In this document: one piece after another, positions 1 to 13,200 of the stretch | Position numbering within the stretch: the first letter of the stretch is position 1 | Layout of the letters: every line of letters begins with the position of its first letter | Origin: Mimachlamys varia | Taxonomy: Eukaryota; Mollusca; Bivalvia; Pectinida; Pectinidae | NCBI GenBank assembly: GCA_947623455.1 | Contig: OX392536.1 | Coordinates: 11,899,282-11,963,281 of the forward strand | Direction of reading: 5' to 3' | Length of the DNA stretch: 64,000 nucleotides | The notes under the pieces: generated by a model | Seen by the model: the letters and a program-made list of their open reading frames with translations, nothing else | Told to the model about the DNA's origin: nothing | Database searches by the model: none | Made by a program: the position numbers and the translations under genes

Positions 1-312
1 TCCCTTTCTTGATATAAGAAAGTGGCCTCCATTGAGAGACAACTTGCCCGATTTCAAATCTTAGGTGGCCGTGAAGGTCTGTATGATCCTCCTGTCTTTG
101 TCTTCTGGTCAAAGATATACAACACCCTCTTCTTGATTTTGAGCTTTTATATAACCAACAAGTCATCGAAATGTCATACATAAACATACTTTAATTACCA
201 GCCTGAAGAAAATGTTACAGAAAATAATGTGCCGTATGTACAATAAGTATGTGATATTACTTCTAATAATCAGTAGAATAGAGAGCTCTTCATTCCCCAT
301 TGTCTGTTCCAG

Positions 313-475
313 ATAGCATCGGAGCCCCCTCTGAGGTGCCCCATCAGTGCTATCTGTCCCAAAGGTAGCAGTCAAGCCCAACCCTGTCCTGGACCCTTCT
401 ACAAGGCAAATGAGGATAGAACAGATTGTCTGGCCACACAGGAGTTAATCGCTGTGGTGGTCGGCTGTAGCGTTG
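313..475 (+). CDS. Gene A, penultimate coding exon: Cys-rich ectodomain end and start of transmembrane segment
   Basis: Seen: a pyrimidine-rich acceptor ends in CAG at 312. An open phase-0 exon of 54 codons follows and ends GTT-G before a GTCAG donor at 476. The peptide starts IASEPPLRCP and has cysteines spaced CPISAICPKGSS, then PCPGPFY, then DCLATQ, and ends in the hydrophobic run ELIAVVVGCSV. The C-P-x-G-S-S ... P-C-P-x-x-x-Y spacing resembles the Cys-rich repeats called ephrin-receptor-like/GCC2_GCC3 in animal ectodomains. The split codon (G + TA) joins in frame to the exon at 1873, giving one uninterrupted membrane segment. Inference: C-terminal part of a type I membrane protein whose remaining exons lie left of the window. 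Family not identified. Confidence 0.7.
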
Positions 476-1224
476 GTCAGTATATAACACAATCAATTAA
501 TTCTATAATATTCCCAAAAAGGCTATGATGCAATTTATCTAGTATTTGCAAACATTGATCACATTTAAATAGGTATACAAATACCCTTGAATTCCAGACC
601 CTATTTGTCTTTCTTAGTTTCTTGTAAATGTTTAACTTACAAATTAAAGCCTGTTTTAAGTCATGGCCAAGTTGTCTTTTTCTAACGCAAAGTTACCCAA
701 CATCAGGCGGGAGCAGTATAGGCAAGTTATATATTTAAGAGCTACAGCATGTCGGGGTCATATGTTGTAAACATTTAACCATTGAACATGTCAGATTGCA
801 TTTATTGCCAATATTAATGCCATCTGGGAACAAGATAATTAGAAGAACATTAATTTTGTGAAAATGAATCCAGATTAACATGGATTTAATTGGAAGCCAT
901 CATGCAAAAAGTAAATATATAAGAGAAAATTCCTCTGGGGAACTGACTTACAATTCACTTCGAATAACATGGACAGTGCACAGCTCCATGATTCAACAAA
1001 TAAGCCCCCTCCTCACTTTGGCAAGTGTTCTTTGACCTGATTAAAGTGAATTACAAGAAATTTGGTTTGCTCCAGGAAAAGAATGCTTTCATAATGAGAG
1101 ATCACACAGGAAGATGTAGATCAACCTAAGTGACATCAAGGTTTGTTTAATACAGTAGATTGCCAATTATCCAAACCTTCCACATCATGATCACAACTGT
1201 TTTGATGTTCTTTAACCACCATAT

Positions 1225-1296
1225 GAAATTATACAATGTATGTGTGTAGAAATTATACAATGTATGTGTGTAGAAATTGTACAATGTATGTGTGTA
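1225..1296. repeat. Three copies of a 24-bp repeat in the gene A intron
   Basis: Near-perfect copies containing ATACAATGTATGTGTGTAG lie in the 1.4 kb intron between the two gene A exons. Confidence 0.85.
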
Positions 1297-1735
1297 GAAA
1301 TTGCTCAGATAACAGACTGTATCTTCAGGTTTTAAAATATCTTTAAGTTTAATGTTTTTCTTCAAAACAAAGAGCTTCATTCTATTATAATAGCAGCAAT
1401 ATGCAAGTTTTTTAAGTTCTTGTGAGTTGTGACTACTTTTACTATATCAGATTTTATTAAGTGTGCCATACTTAATTAGTTCTAAGACAATACCAAGGTC
1501 TATTCAAATACATCAACACTGAACATCTACAATGTACATCAAGATATAAATTTAAGATAATTTTTTCCCCTATTCCTAAATCGCCCTGCATACCTAGATG
1601 TATCCAAGCAAGCGATAAGGGAACCATCATTAACCCTAACGAGAAGTATGGGTCTAGCACTTCAAAAAACATAAACTTGTACTATCTGGTTAATATATAT
1701 ACAATGTATAATATTTGGTTCCTGATACCAACAAC

Positions 1736-1756
1736 GGGGGGGGGGGGGGGGGGGGG
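1736..1756. repeat. Poly-G run of 21 bases
   Basis: Uninterrupted guanines in the gene A intron, about 115 bases before the terminal exon acceptor. A run like this can form a G-quadruplex; its exact length may be a sequencing or assembly error. Confidence 0.9.
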
Positions 1757-1872
1757 AGATTATGCCATGCTTTGCAGCTCCTTGTTATAATTTGTTCCTA
1801 AAGCAGAGATTAAGAAGAAAGCTAACATTATTTGTGGATATATAATGAATGTATTTCTGGTTTTTTTTTCAG

Positions 1873-1994
1873 TATTCCTTGCATTTTCAGCAATAGCCTT
1901 TTACAAATTTCACCGCTATAGAAAACGACGCAAAACTTCTGAAGATAGTCAGCTATTGACAACCTCTGGGAGCCAGATCTACTCCGGGTGGTGA
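1873..1994 (+). CDS. Gene A, last coding exon: second half of membrane segment and cytoplasmic tail
   Basis: A run of T and CAG at 1872 precedes an exon that starts with TA of the split codon and then reads FLAFSAIAFYKFHRYRKRR, followed by an acidic/serine tail and the end SQIYSGW before TGA at 1992-1994. Joined to the exon at 313 it gives a ~22-residue hydrophobic segment followed immediately by a basic stop-transfer cluster (KFHRYRKRRK), as expected for a single-pass type I protein. The tail is ~28 residues, with an SQLL segment and a terminal IYSGW that could be a tyrosine-type sorting signal (inference). An alternative acceptor at 1890 would shorten the membrane segment and is less likely. 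Function unknown. Confidence 0.7.
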
Positions 1995-4900
1995 CCTATC
2001 TAGTACTGACAACTATATCTGTGTTCATTAAGGGAATGCTAATATCTCCCAGAGATTGTGATCAAATAACTGGTTCAGTCAGTATCACTGTTTTGTAAGC
2101 ACACTGTCATCCATATTTATGATTTAAACATCCCTGTACCACTTGTCAACAAAAATAACTTTTCATTGGAAAATATTTTACTTGATTGATTAAAGCTTTG
2201 TGTGAATAGGAAACTATGATGTAGCTTCCATGAAAAATATTTGATGAAGACGAAATATAACAGAGAAAATGGTTCTTAGTGACACTAGTTCTTTAGCAGG
2301 CTTAGAAAACTCAGGACCCGTATTCATGAAATGGTCCTCATACTCAAGTATGGAATCGTGGTCATATGAGTCTAATTTTTCATTGCGTTTCAAAATTGAT
2401 AATAAAATAAGAATTTGCCAATGACATAAAATAATTTTAAAAATCTTAAAGCTAAGAACTATTTTCAGTATTTACATGCAACTTTTTGATCATTTGATCA
2501 AAAATGAGATACAAGAAAGATATTTGGGCTCAGAATCCATGCTTGAGCTGGAAGAATGGTTTCATATCAATATAGACCCAGCTCTCCAACCCTGGACTTG
2601 TTATACTACTGCGCTCCATTAACAGACTGAGCTACCTTGTCAAGGAAGGTGTCACCTAGCCCAGTATTGATATAATCATACGAAAATGTTTTCTTCTGGA
2701 GGTATGTGAAGAAGCAATGATGTAGGCTATCATGACATCACACATTGAAATGTGTCTGAATATGTTGTATTATTGTTTGATATGTTAGTGATTGAAATTG
2801 TATACTTCGTGTATCTCACGAAATATAATAGAAATAGCCATTAATAATGTGTATTATGTTTGTATAATTATTTCACTCATTAAAGCCCTACCTACCCCCA
2901 GATATATGTGCCCACCCTGAAGTTTGTATTGGTTTTAAGTGATATGTACTGTAAGCCAGACCTTCTGCTCAGTAAAAGTATACACATAGTAAAAATATTC
3001 TCCAAGATAAAAAAAATTGAGGGAAAAACCAACTAGCCAATTTTTTCTCCAAGAAAGAAATCAAGTTAAAGCTGATCCTCTCCCCCCTACCCACCCTCCT
3101 TATGTTGGTTTATGGGGGATAATAATGGCGAGCTGATTCAGTAAGCCCGACAAACAAATAAGTGTAAAATTACTATATTTTCAGACGCGAATGGCTACAG
3201 ATAATTGTATTATGCTATTTTTTCTAAATTATAGTTTTCAGATCTCAAAATATATCAACGAAACTTTTCAATGTCTGATCAGGGATTATTTTCTACAAAA
3301 GTGCTATGTATATCCGCCATGACTTGTTTTAGTGTAACTTACATTACATGATAGAGCAGTGACATGGCTTGTGTCCTCCATATTCTCGTGTAACAATGTA
3401 CTATATATAGTAATGATATATACTCTATGCTTTAATGCCTTCTTGCTGATATTGCAAGTAAAGAACAATCTGTGTTTTTCACAAATCATAGTTTGTCGAG
3501 ACATCTGAATTCCTCTTGTAAAAAGTGCCGACTTTTCTTTAACATTTGAAAATTAGATTTCTCTTATACAAGAAGGACAGTTACTAGCTTTATCAATTGA
3601 TTTTTAAAAGAAGATATTAAAAACCTAATATTTGGTGTCAAAATTACGTCTTACATAGATCTTTATAATTATATGGAGTTTGTATCATCAAATTTTGATT
3701 GAGTGTACATTTAAGGCTCTAGGTGTAATTGGTAGGGGAGCCCATGGTTCTTTACTTTCAGTACCAATGTTTTTAATGACTTTCTGTGATATAACACTAA
3801 ATATGCAATATGTTGAACTACACATTCCCTATGATATTTTTCTAAATATTGTTATTTATTTGTAGTTATTGGTTTTACAAGTATATATTGATCAAATTTA
3901 AATGTTAGATGATTACTTTAATTTGGATGAGAGACTATTTCTGTGTATATTTTGTTGTATCTGTTAATTTTAAGAGAAATTGTGTTGTTCTTGTTCTCCT
4001 TTATGTTGCTTTTCACTACAGTATACCATTGGACTACAAATTTCTTTGTAAAAAAAAATGATAGTATTTTTCCACTGTGACAAAACAAACTGTTTTTCTC
4101 ACATTAAACCTACCAATCACTGCTCGTCAGATTAAACAAAAACAGTGGGCATTGTCAATTATGATAGCATGATTATAACATATACAGCCATGACATTTTC
4201 TTAAAGAGACAATTAAGTGAAGTTGATTTTTTTTTTTTTGTAAAATAACAAATCCAAAATATAATTATAGCTCTGGTCTCCTTATAAACTATCCATACAA
4301 TGTACACTGTATTAATATTTTGACTAAAGCCTGTTTTTAATGTATTATTCAAAATTGATAATAAACAAACCCTTAATCATATAACCAACACATAACAGAA
4401 TGTTTACAAACATTTCTGTGCACTAGCTTTGACCTCTGACATGAGCATGCATGGCAGACCTGACTCGTGAATGTAAATAAAAATGGCTTTGAATTCAAAG
4501 GGTAGCATCAAGTACGGATAAAGTTGCATATATTACATTTATCTCATTAGCCTTCAAGCACATGATGAATTCCTGAAGCTATAGTACTTTCTTCACGACA
4601 CTTCTATAGCTTACACTCGTGAGGATTTATATTTTATTATGTAACACTACCAATATTGTACAGGAAAGCACGTGCTCAGTATGAAATTCTCCTTCAGGGG
4701 GGCTCTTTATGTGTGACATCTGAATAAAACCTGTTTTTTTTTTGGATAATCGAAATATAACCAAACAATTTCTTGTGGGTTCTATTCAAATTATAATACA
4801 TAATATTTTAATTTATTTACAATGATTTCACAAATTCAATATCCCTAGAAAGAAGTATGTGTGAAATCAAACCTACTGTCTATTCCTCCATCCCTGGGGC

Positions 4901-5520
4901 ATGTTAATAAGAAACTAAATTGTCTGCACCAGAGGTGGCAGTATTTCGTGCTATGTTTGGATTGTCACTCTTATAGGTGCCATCTTCGCTAGCCAAGGGT
5001 TATGATTTGCACACTCATCTTCTCAGATTACCGTACATAGGTGATCGTAACCCCTGGATATCGAGGATGAATAGGTGCATGCTTTCCCATTAATTAAACT
5101 GACCACACTTGACATTGACTTAACGTGGTATTTAACTATCAAGTGCAGATTTTTTCCTTTGGATATAATTATTATGTTTTCCATCCACAGTTTCTAGAGT
5201 TTCTGTCAGTAAATAATGTAACATGTATAATATATAATATTTTTACTGACAGAATCTCAAGCAACTGTGTTCTATCCTACTTACGGTAAATTCTAAACAA
5301 TGTTGGTTCACTTAAAACAATACATGTACTTCACTCATGCTGAGCACTCATACAAATATCAAAATATTCATCCAAGTAATGAATTATAATTTTATTTAAT
5401 TAATAAACAAAGAAAATCAGCTCTTTATTTGTCTGTGTTTTCATTATAATACACCACTATGTCACGATACATGTTGATTTTATTTAACAATTCATTGTAA
5501 CTTGAAGTATATTATTAAAG
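1995..5520. other. Region downstream of gene A, no gene seen
   Basis: AT-rich sequence without a convincing exon on either strand. The first part is probably the gene A 3' untranslated region: ATTAAA hexamers occur near 2188 and 2880, and other candidates follow, but the cleavage site cannot be fixed. A tRNA-related segment lies near 2560-2650. Confidence 0.5.
2560..2650 (-). repeat. tRNA-derived SINE head or tRNA relic
   Basis: Read on the minus strand, the segment contains GGTAGCTCAGTCTGTTAATG followed by GAGCGC, which resembles a tRNA D-arm with the box A promoter, and then CCAGGGTTGGAGAGC in the place of a degenerate box B. No intact anticodon arm can be drawn, so this is not a functional tRNA gene. 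A tRNA-derived SINE fragment is the likely explanation. Confidence 0.4.
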
Positions 5521-5525
5521 GATAT

Positions 5526-6140
5526 TACTCATGCAAATTCCATTATGAAATGTTAGAAACTGAAGACCAACTTGTCCAAAGATGTTAGAAACTTAAGAGA
5601 CCACTTTATCCAAAGAAGTAAACTAGAGACCACTTTGTCCAAAGATGCAAGAAACCAGACCGCTTTTTCCATAGATGTTAGAAACTAGAGACCACTTTGT
5701 CCAAAGATGTTAGAAACTAGAGACCGCTTTTTCCATAGATGTTAGAAACCAGAGACCGCTTTTTCCATAGATGTTAGAAACCTGAGACCGCTTTTTCCAT
5801 AGATGTTAGAAACTAGAGACCACTTTGTCCAAAGATGTTAGAAACCAGAGACTGCTTTTTCCATAGATGTTAGAAACTAGAGACCACTTTGTCCAAAGAT
5901 GTTAGAAACCAGAGACTGCTTTTTCCATAGATGTTAGAAACCAGAGACCACTATGTCCAAAGATGTTAGAAACCAGAGACTGCTTTTTCCATAGATGTTA
6001 GAAACCAGAGACCACTATGTCCAAATATGTAAGAAACTTATATATAGACCACTTTGCCAAAGATGTAAGAAACAAGAGACTAATTTGTCGAAATATGTAA
6101 CAAACTAGAGACCAATTTGTCCAAAGATGTAAGAAGCTAG
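5526..6140. repeat. Minisatellite with ~33-bp units
   Basis: Degenerate tandem copies of a unit containing GATGTTAGAAACCAGAGACC followed by a variable stretch, alternating between CACTTTGTCCAAA and CGCTTTTTCCATA types. The outer copies are more diverged than the inner ones, as expected for unequal exchange in the middle of an array. Confidence 0.9.
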
Positions 6141-6359
6141 ATACCCCACTGTTTGAACTGCTTGCTGGCTGGTTTGACTGTGCTTGTTCCTTGTGTTGGT
6201 TTAATTCGGAGTTTTAATTGCGGAAGTTGCTTCATAGCTGATCGAGTCTCCAATCACCCTGTATACAGAGAGGTGAATACACTCACTGACAGTTGTATCC
6301 CGGTACACTCTCTGAGAGGTGAATACAGAGAGGTGTATCCCAGTACACTCACTGACATG

Positions 6360-6800
6360 CGCAACTAAGGAGAACCTTCATATGAAATTTGAAAATGTTC
6401 CATTTTGTACTTGTTAACTTTTGCTCTCAAAATACAAGATGAGGATACAAATTGTTTTTTTTCCTTACCCAGTATTTTGTCCGAAAATTAGATAATGCAC
6501 AAATAGGGACCAAGGGAAACTTTCATATGAAATTTGAGAACAATCCATCCAGCAATTCTCAAGAAAGAGGTTATAAAATAGCGAAAATAAACTGATACTT
6601 TCAAAATTCAAGATGGTTGCATTCCCTGTTGGCCATATTGTTTTGCCTGGAAATTAGCAGGTGACAGTTCGAAGACTATTATTCATATGTCTTAAGGGGA
6701 ATTCTCAAATTTCATATACTTGAGAGCAAATAAGAGGAAAGATTGAACTTTTAAATATCAAATGAATGCCATCAATGGGGATCCTTGCACCAAGATCCCT
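6360..6800. repeat. Dispersed repeat fragment (pearl-like/mollusc interspersed repeat)
   Basis: Contains the phrase CATATGAAATTTGAGAA, CCATCCAGCAATTCTCAAG and a CAAGATGG ... GGCCAT core that recur in this window near 12010-12180 and 51870-52030. Family membership rests on this within-window recurrence. Confidence 0.6.
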
Positions 6801-7976
6801 CTAGGATCTCATTTTGAAATTCCCTCAGGTGGAAGTTCCTTATCATGGTCATTAATGTGTCTGGTATTGCTGATTCAGTAAATGTTTAAAGTAACTCATT
6901 AAGCAATTTTCTTGAGATTTAATATTACATTTTATGATACATATAATAATAAATATATGTTAAATTGTCTTTCGAAATTCACCACTATACATATCATACT
7001 TCATATCAAAATAAAATGATATTACAACAATAAGATTTGTAACTTTGTAGTTCACCAGACAACCATGTGGTGCCATTATAATGAAAATTGATCCTTCTTC
7101 TATATTTGGTATGTTGTACATCTGTAGTGTAAATATACATACCAAATTAATATCTCAATTCTTATTTCATATTGACTTTCGAATCTTCTTGCACTGACCA
7201 TTTAAACATGAAATTGATGAATTGGCAGAAACACGAACTTAATGCATTAGCAATTAAACAAAAAATAAAGGAATTTCAACGGGAACAATAATGAGCTTAT
7301 GACAACCATTAAAATATGTGCATGCACAATAAACTATTTACAGACATATCCTTACACACTTTGAGATCTCAAAGTTTTGATTTTGTAATATAACTAACTT
7401 AACAACAAACCAACTTATCGAAGTACATCATCCATATAATCCACCTGGGCCCATTCCTGAAACTATTCTGATGCTCAAGTATGCAACATTTTTTTTTTAA
7501 TTGTTTGGATCATGTACATATGTAACAAGGTCAAAAAGTAAAGAGTTAACATTGAAGATATATAATATTTGAAGTCTTTCCAAACTTCTAACATAACATT
7601 GAAAAAAAGAATTATTTTTAATATAATTAAACACTTGCACAAGAAATTGGGCTAGAGCACATAATCAGAGCGTGAGCATGAGAATGCTTCAAGTCAGGTC
7701 CTGATCTATGTTACTCATAATTTCATTAAAAATAAGGGTTTGAAGTTGATCAAACAATTTTAATTAAGTCAACCAAAATACAGGTGGGCGGAGCTATGCA
7801 AATTATCAGAGTTTGAGACACGATTGTGTGACTTTATCAACAATAGACAATAGCAGAGTTAAAACAACAGTTTATGTAAATTTCATGCCGTTACATTTAT
7901 TGAACCATTCTTACATTTATTGGTTTTAAAATGAAATCTGTGTCTGACTGAGACTATAATGAAACAAAGCTACATA

Positions 7977-9811
7977 GTCCAGTCATTTTAGCAAAAAAAC
8001 AGGCCTTACCTCAAACTAATTGCAAAAGAATTTATTTTTTGGTTTTTGGAATGGTTATCATTTGTACAATAACAGGAAAAAAGTCTACATCGATCAAAAT
8101 TTGGGAAATTAATTTTTTAGCCATTTTTATGGTCCAGAAACAAGAAAAATTACATATATGACAGTTTTTGAAGTGAAATATTTAGCTATTTTACAATAAT
8201 TAACATATGAAATTAATTGTTAAGGAAGACCAAATTGAGTAGAGCTCAGAATAACCAAAATTTGTCACCAAAAGCAATCTATCAAAATGGCTATTTTTTT
8301 TGTTTAATTTAACAATATAGACGTTTTTGCTCATTTTGAATGGAAAAGATAAAAATATCTGACTCTAAACAAACTTAATCTACACTTAGTTGCTGAAACC
8401 AAAACATATTAACTAATTTTAATTAATAAGAATTGGTATATTTTTATATAAACAAATAATATGACACTTCTTAATTGACCAGTTGAACCAATTTGGTGTT
8501 ATTTCATGCCTACATGAACAATATCCGTATTTCTCTGACAAATATTTTGATAAAAAGAAAAGCGAATGCTTCCAATCAGTTCATATCCTTTTGTGTATTG
8601 TTTATATTGTTAAGAAACAATAAATTTGGCAAGTTCTCTCAAAAAGTATATTCAAGAACTGACGGTAAAAACTTCAATTCGTGCATTTTTGCCTGAACAC
8701 TACAAAAATGGCAAAGTCCATCAATATGAACAACATAAATCATATTTTTTCGAATATGTCTTGTCCGATTTGAATATAATTTTGCCAATGGAACCACCAT
8801 AAAACTTATGATTTCATGAGATTAATTTGAAGTTAAAGATTCCTTTACTTTAGTATTTTCATTAAAAATTAAGTATCCCACCATTCATTTCCATTATCAG
8901 AATATGAAAAATCAATTTATTTAAAGTTGACATCAATCATAAATTTAAATTTACTTTTATCCAGAAGGCTACGTCATGGTGGTAATTACTGCCAAATTAT
9001 TTCAAAATCCAGCAAAAAACGAGAAATATATTCACAATTTTGTTGTTGAAAAACGTGGACTTAGCCAATTTTAGTGGTCAAGTCAAATTTGCACCAAATG
9101 TGGTTTTCATCTACCTAATTTCAAGTAATATAATGGAGGTATCTTGTCAAATGTTTTATTTTTTGTTAAGAATAACTTGAATAGAAAATAATTTAATGCA
9201 CATTTCAGCATATGCTGAAGGTATTTATGAAATATTGTTCACATAAATCGATGAATCATTCAATTTTATTTAAAATCAGCTCCAAATCAGACCAACAAAC
9301 AAACTTTGAGCAGCCATATAATTTAAAAGGTGTAAATTAAATACATCATTTTCTGAAATTTAAATAAGCAAACTATATGTGAATACATTCTCATAAAACA
9401 AGAATCAATAGTGACGTTGATTGATTGAGAAATCTTTCTTAAAAATCCAACACAAGCTGAAATATTGATAAATTAACAACATTTTAGTGATTTTCAAGGT
9501 GTCATAATTTTTTTCGTAAAACCATTCAAACTGTTTTGTTATTGATTTTGTGTTGTACAACAAACAGGCTTGTCATACAATGCTTTTTAGTTATCCTGTA
9601 TTACACCTGATGTTGATATTTGGGTTAAAAAATGGTCCATCAAGTAATTTTTTATATTTTTCCGATTTTTTAGGGGTAGAAAAAACTATTTTCCCCAATT
9701 TTGATTAATGTAGACTTTTTTTCTGTTACAATATATACTAAAACTTGTATGAAAAACCAAAAATAAATTCTTTTGCAATTAGTTTGAGGTAAAATCATAA
9801 AATGACTGGAC
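7977..9811. mobile_element. 1.8-kb element with long terminal inverted repeats
   Basis: The left end GTCCAGTCATTTTA and the right end AAAATGACTGGAC are inverted, and both abut TA, suggesting a TA target duplication. Inverted similarity continues inward for at least ~150 bp (for example ACCTCAAACTAATTGCAAAA near 8007 against its reverse complement near 9775, and AAAGTCTACAT near 8080 against ATGTAGACTTTT near 9710). The interior is AT-rich with no transposase seen, so it is a non-autonomous or foldback DNA element downstream of the Rab24 stop codon, possibly inside its 3' untranslated region. Confidence 0.75.
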
Positions 9812-10194
9812 TAAAAATAGAAAGCTATTCCTTACCTAACAGTGACATCAATATTGTATGTACATTGTAATCTAAATGTATGTACATTGTACATTGTAAT
9901 GTGTATGTTGTATCATAATACCCCACACTAATAGATTGAAGATTGAACCTAAAATATATCTGAATGTTCATTAAATCCTGTTTGTCTGAGCCAAAAATAC
10001 AACTTCTCAATAACTTTAAATACAAAAGCATCTTTACACAGCAACATTATGTAAAATAACACAGTAAAAATAACTGTCAGTTCATGCAGGAGCTTATGCG
10101 TGATTTGGCACAAATTTGATACATCTAATGGTTGCAGTACTGGTCACTGGTGAGAGGGTTCACGTCAACAGAAACAAGTTACATGGGCGGCTAG

Positions 10195-10265
10195 TCAACA
10201 ACGGGCACACCTCCATCTTTGTACTGGTGGGGAGTACTCATCTAGTACCACAGACCCTTCCTCTC
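10195..10265 (-). CDS. rab24: Rab24 exon 7 (terminal coding exon)
   Basis: 71 bases encoding (G)[14 protein letters not shown] then QRWRCARC and TGA. Acceptor TATGACAG after a run of T. This is the hypervariable C-terminal region with two cysteines as likely geranylgeranylation sites. It is assigned by phase, position and the cysteine end rather than by strong similarity. Confidence 0.8.
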
Positions 10266-13200
10266 CTGTCATAAAAAAAATAATAAAGACAATGATTATC
10301 ATATTGATTATGCATACCAAAAGTGAAACGCATACCTATTGTGACTTTAAGCAGAATCAACATAAATCTAAACTATACTGACAAAGCATCAAACACATGA
10401 AAGTCCTTGATAAGTTTCCTCCAGAATTTCTTCTACATGGTTATTGTGGTATGACATAAGTTTGGTTCTGATTGCCTGGCTGAAAAGTTGGTTTTGATTG
10501 GCTGGATGAAATTTAAATCATTCATAGACATGAAAAACAAAGACTGAATTCTATCTAGCTATATTAAAACAAACTTCTAGCTCATCGCTATGAAACACAT
10601 TATAGAAATTCATGGCTATGAAATAATAGATGTTATATATCAAGTCTAGGACACTTTTCATGGCCATCAGACTGAAATTGTATAATCTGCTGAAACTTTT
10701 CATGGCCATCAGACTGAAATTGTATAATCTGCTGACACTTTTCATGGCCATCAGACTGAAATTGTATATTCTGCTGACACTTTTCATGGCCATCAGACTG
10801 AAATTGTATATTCTGCTGACACTTTTCATGGCCATCAGACTGAAATTGTATATTCTGCTGACACTTTTCATGGCCATCAGACTGAAATTGTATAATCTGC
10901 TGACACTTTTCATGGCCATCAGACTGATATTGTATATTCTGCTGACACTTTTCATAGCCATCAGACTGAAATTGTATATTCTGCTGACACTTTTCATGGC
11001 CATCAGACTGAAATTGTATATTCTGCTGACACTTTTCATGGCCATCAGACTGAAATTGTATATTCTGCTGACACTTTTCATGGCCATCAGACTGAAATTG
11101 TATAATCTGCTGACACTTTTCATGGCCATCAGACTGAAATTGTATATCCTGCTGACACTTTTCATGGCCATCAGACTGAAATTGTATATTCTGCTGACAC
11201 TTTTCATGGCCATCAGACTGAAATTGTATATTCTGCTGACACTTTTCATGGCCATCAGACTGAAATTGTATATTCTGCTGACACTTTTCATAACAATGCT
11301 TTCTTCATGGCCATGAATCGAACCAGCTAAAAGGTCTTATGGTCTGGAATTTTCATCTTACGAGAAATCAGGGTCATGAAATTCATCATGCTTCCTACCA
11401 AATAAGGCTGATTTCCAATCAGTGGTTATGGAGAAGAGGTCGCTAATATCAATATAGCTAAATAAATCTTTTTGGCCTGCCCCTCAGGCCCTCAGTCCCA
11501 CCATTAGTACAATTTTTAATCCTGGGTACCTAAGGATGCTTCCTGCCAAATAAGGTTGATTTCCAATCAGTGGTTATGGAGAAGAAGTTGCTGATATCAA
11601 TATAGCTAAATAATTCTTTATGGCCCCACCCCTCAGCCCTTTGGGGGGTCAGTCCAACCATGAGTACAATTTTAAATCCTGAGCACCTAGGGATAATTTC
11701 TGCCAAATAAGGCTGATTTCCAATCAGTGGTTATGGAGAAGAAGTCGCTTAAACCAATATAGCTAAATAATCATTTTTTGCCCCTCATCTCAGCCCCCTA
11801 GGGGGTCAATCCCACCATTTGTATAATTTTGAATCCTGGGCACCTAAGGATGCTTCCTGCCAAATTAGGTTGATTTCCTATCAGTGGTTATGGAGAAGAA
11901 GTCATTTAAAAATTGTTGACGGACGACAGAAGCCTCAGTATGGCAGAAGCTCACCTCGGTCCTTCGGACCAGGTGAGCTAAAAATGTAGCATAAACTTCT
12001 TAAGGAATAGCGGTAAACACTTTCCATTGTCAAAATTCAAAATGGCCACCTGGAAGCCATTTCGTTTTGGCCAATCAGTTCCAAAATTAAAATGGCACAA
12101 CTAAGGACCAAGAGGAACCTGCATATGGAATTTGAGAAAGATCCATCAAGTACTTTTCAAGATATTGTGGTAAAATGAGTTGTTTTTGGATGGACTAGTG
12201 ACAGACGATGAACCCCGTGCATAGGGCGATTTGGACACGCAGCCCACCACATAATGATGGTTGACTAAAGAGTTGACACCAGACAATGGGCACAGCACAT
12301 GGCATAAGCTTACTTGCCCTTCTGGCAATTGTGAGCTTAAAATTGTGTAATGGGCAGATGTCGAATGGCGGACGACAGACAAAAGGCGATTAGAATAGGT
12401 CACCTGAGATTATGACTTTCAAACTAATTAAACAACAGCTGGTACATGTAAGACTGGGCATAAGTCTGAAAATCTACAACTCACAATATATACTGGAGAA
12501 TAACATATCAAACAACCAATGTTAGTATACACTACACATGTCATTTATATAATAGTTTAATGATCATTTAGCCTAATGCAAGACTTTATTTCGACCTTTC
12601 ACTTTCAAATCTTTGTTTCATTAGAAAGATATTTATGAAGGGTCTTACCATTTTCATTTGTTTGAGGAACATTTTTCATATTTATGACATAATCTGCTGC
12701 GATTCTGTCAAACAGTTCATCTGAAAATAGTAAACAAACAAATCCTGTAAGAATTGGCATTAAGACAGGGGACATGTGTACATGTATATCATCACTTTTT
12801 GTCTTGAAAAAGTCACACATTATTAAAACAATATCTCTTATACGCATACGTAATCAATGGAATAGAATAAATAAGAAGCCAAAGTACAAATTGAAGCTCA
12901 AAAGTCAAGGTTTCTCCACTGAAAGTTGGTTCAAGCTTAAGTACACATGATTCATGTAACCAAAACATCAATTTAGCCTGCACACATGATACCTCAGTTA
13001 TTCCCAAATACAAATGGAACAAAGCATCACGGAGGATACTATACAATGTATATAGCACCCTCACGCTTCAATTTCAAAAACACAAGAGGCCCAATGGGCC
13101 TGCATCGCTCACCTGGTATCAATCTCTGACTTATTTTATAGTGTAACCCTAAAGTCCCCTTAAAATCTTTTACTGTAAGACATTCAGAAGAACATCTTAA

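Noticed and set aside
1..180. Possible upstream exon of gene A with VASIERQLARFQILGG in one frame
   Set aside because: No YAG acceptor precedes it, the available donor phase does not match the phase-0 exon at 313, and the sequence looks like part of a dispersed repeat.
2560..2650. Functional tRNA gene on the minus strand
   Set aside because: The D-arm resembles a tRNA, but no closed anticodon and acceptor stems can be formed.
10551..11316. Two opposite-strand frames of 246 and 228 codons
   Set aside because: Both are readings of the same 42-bp minisatellite inside Rab24 intron 6.
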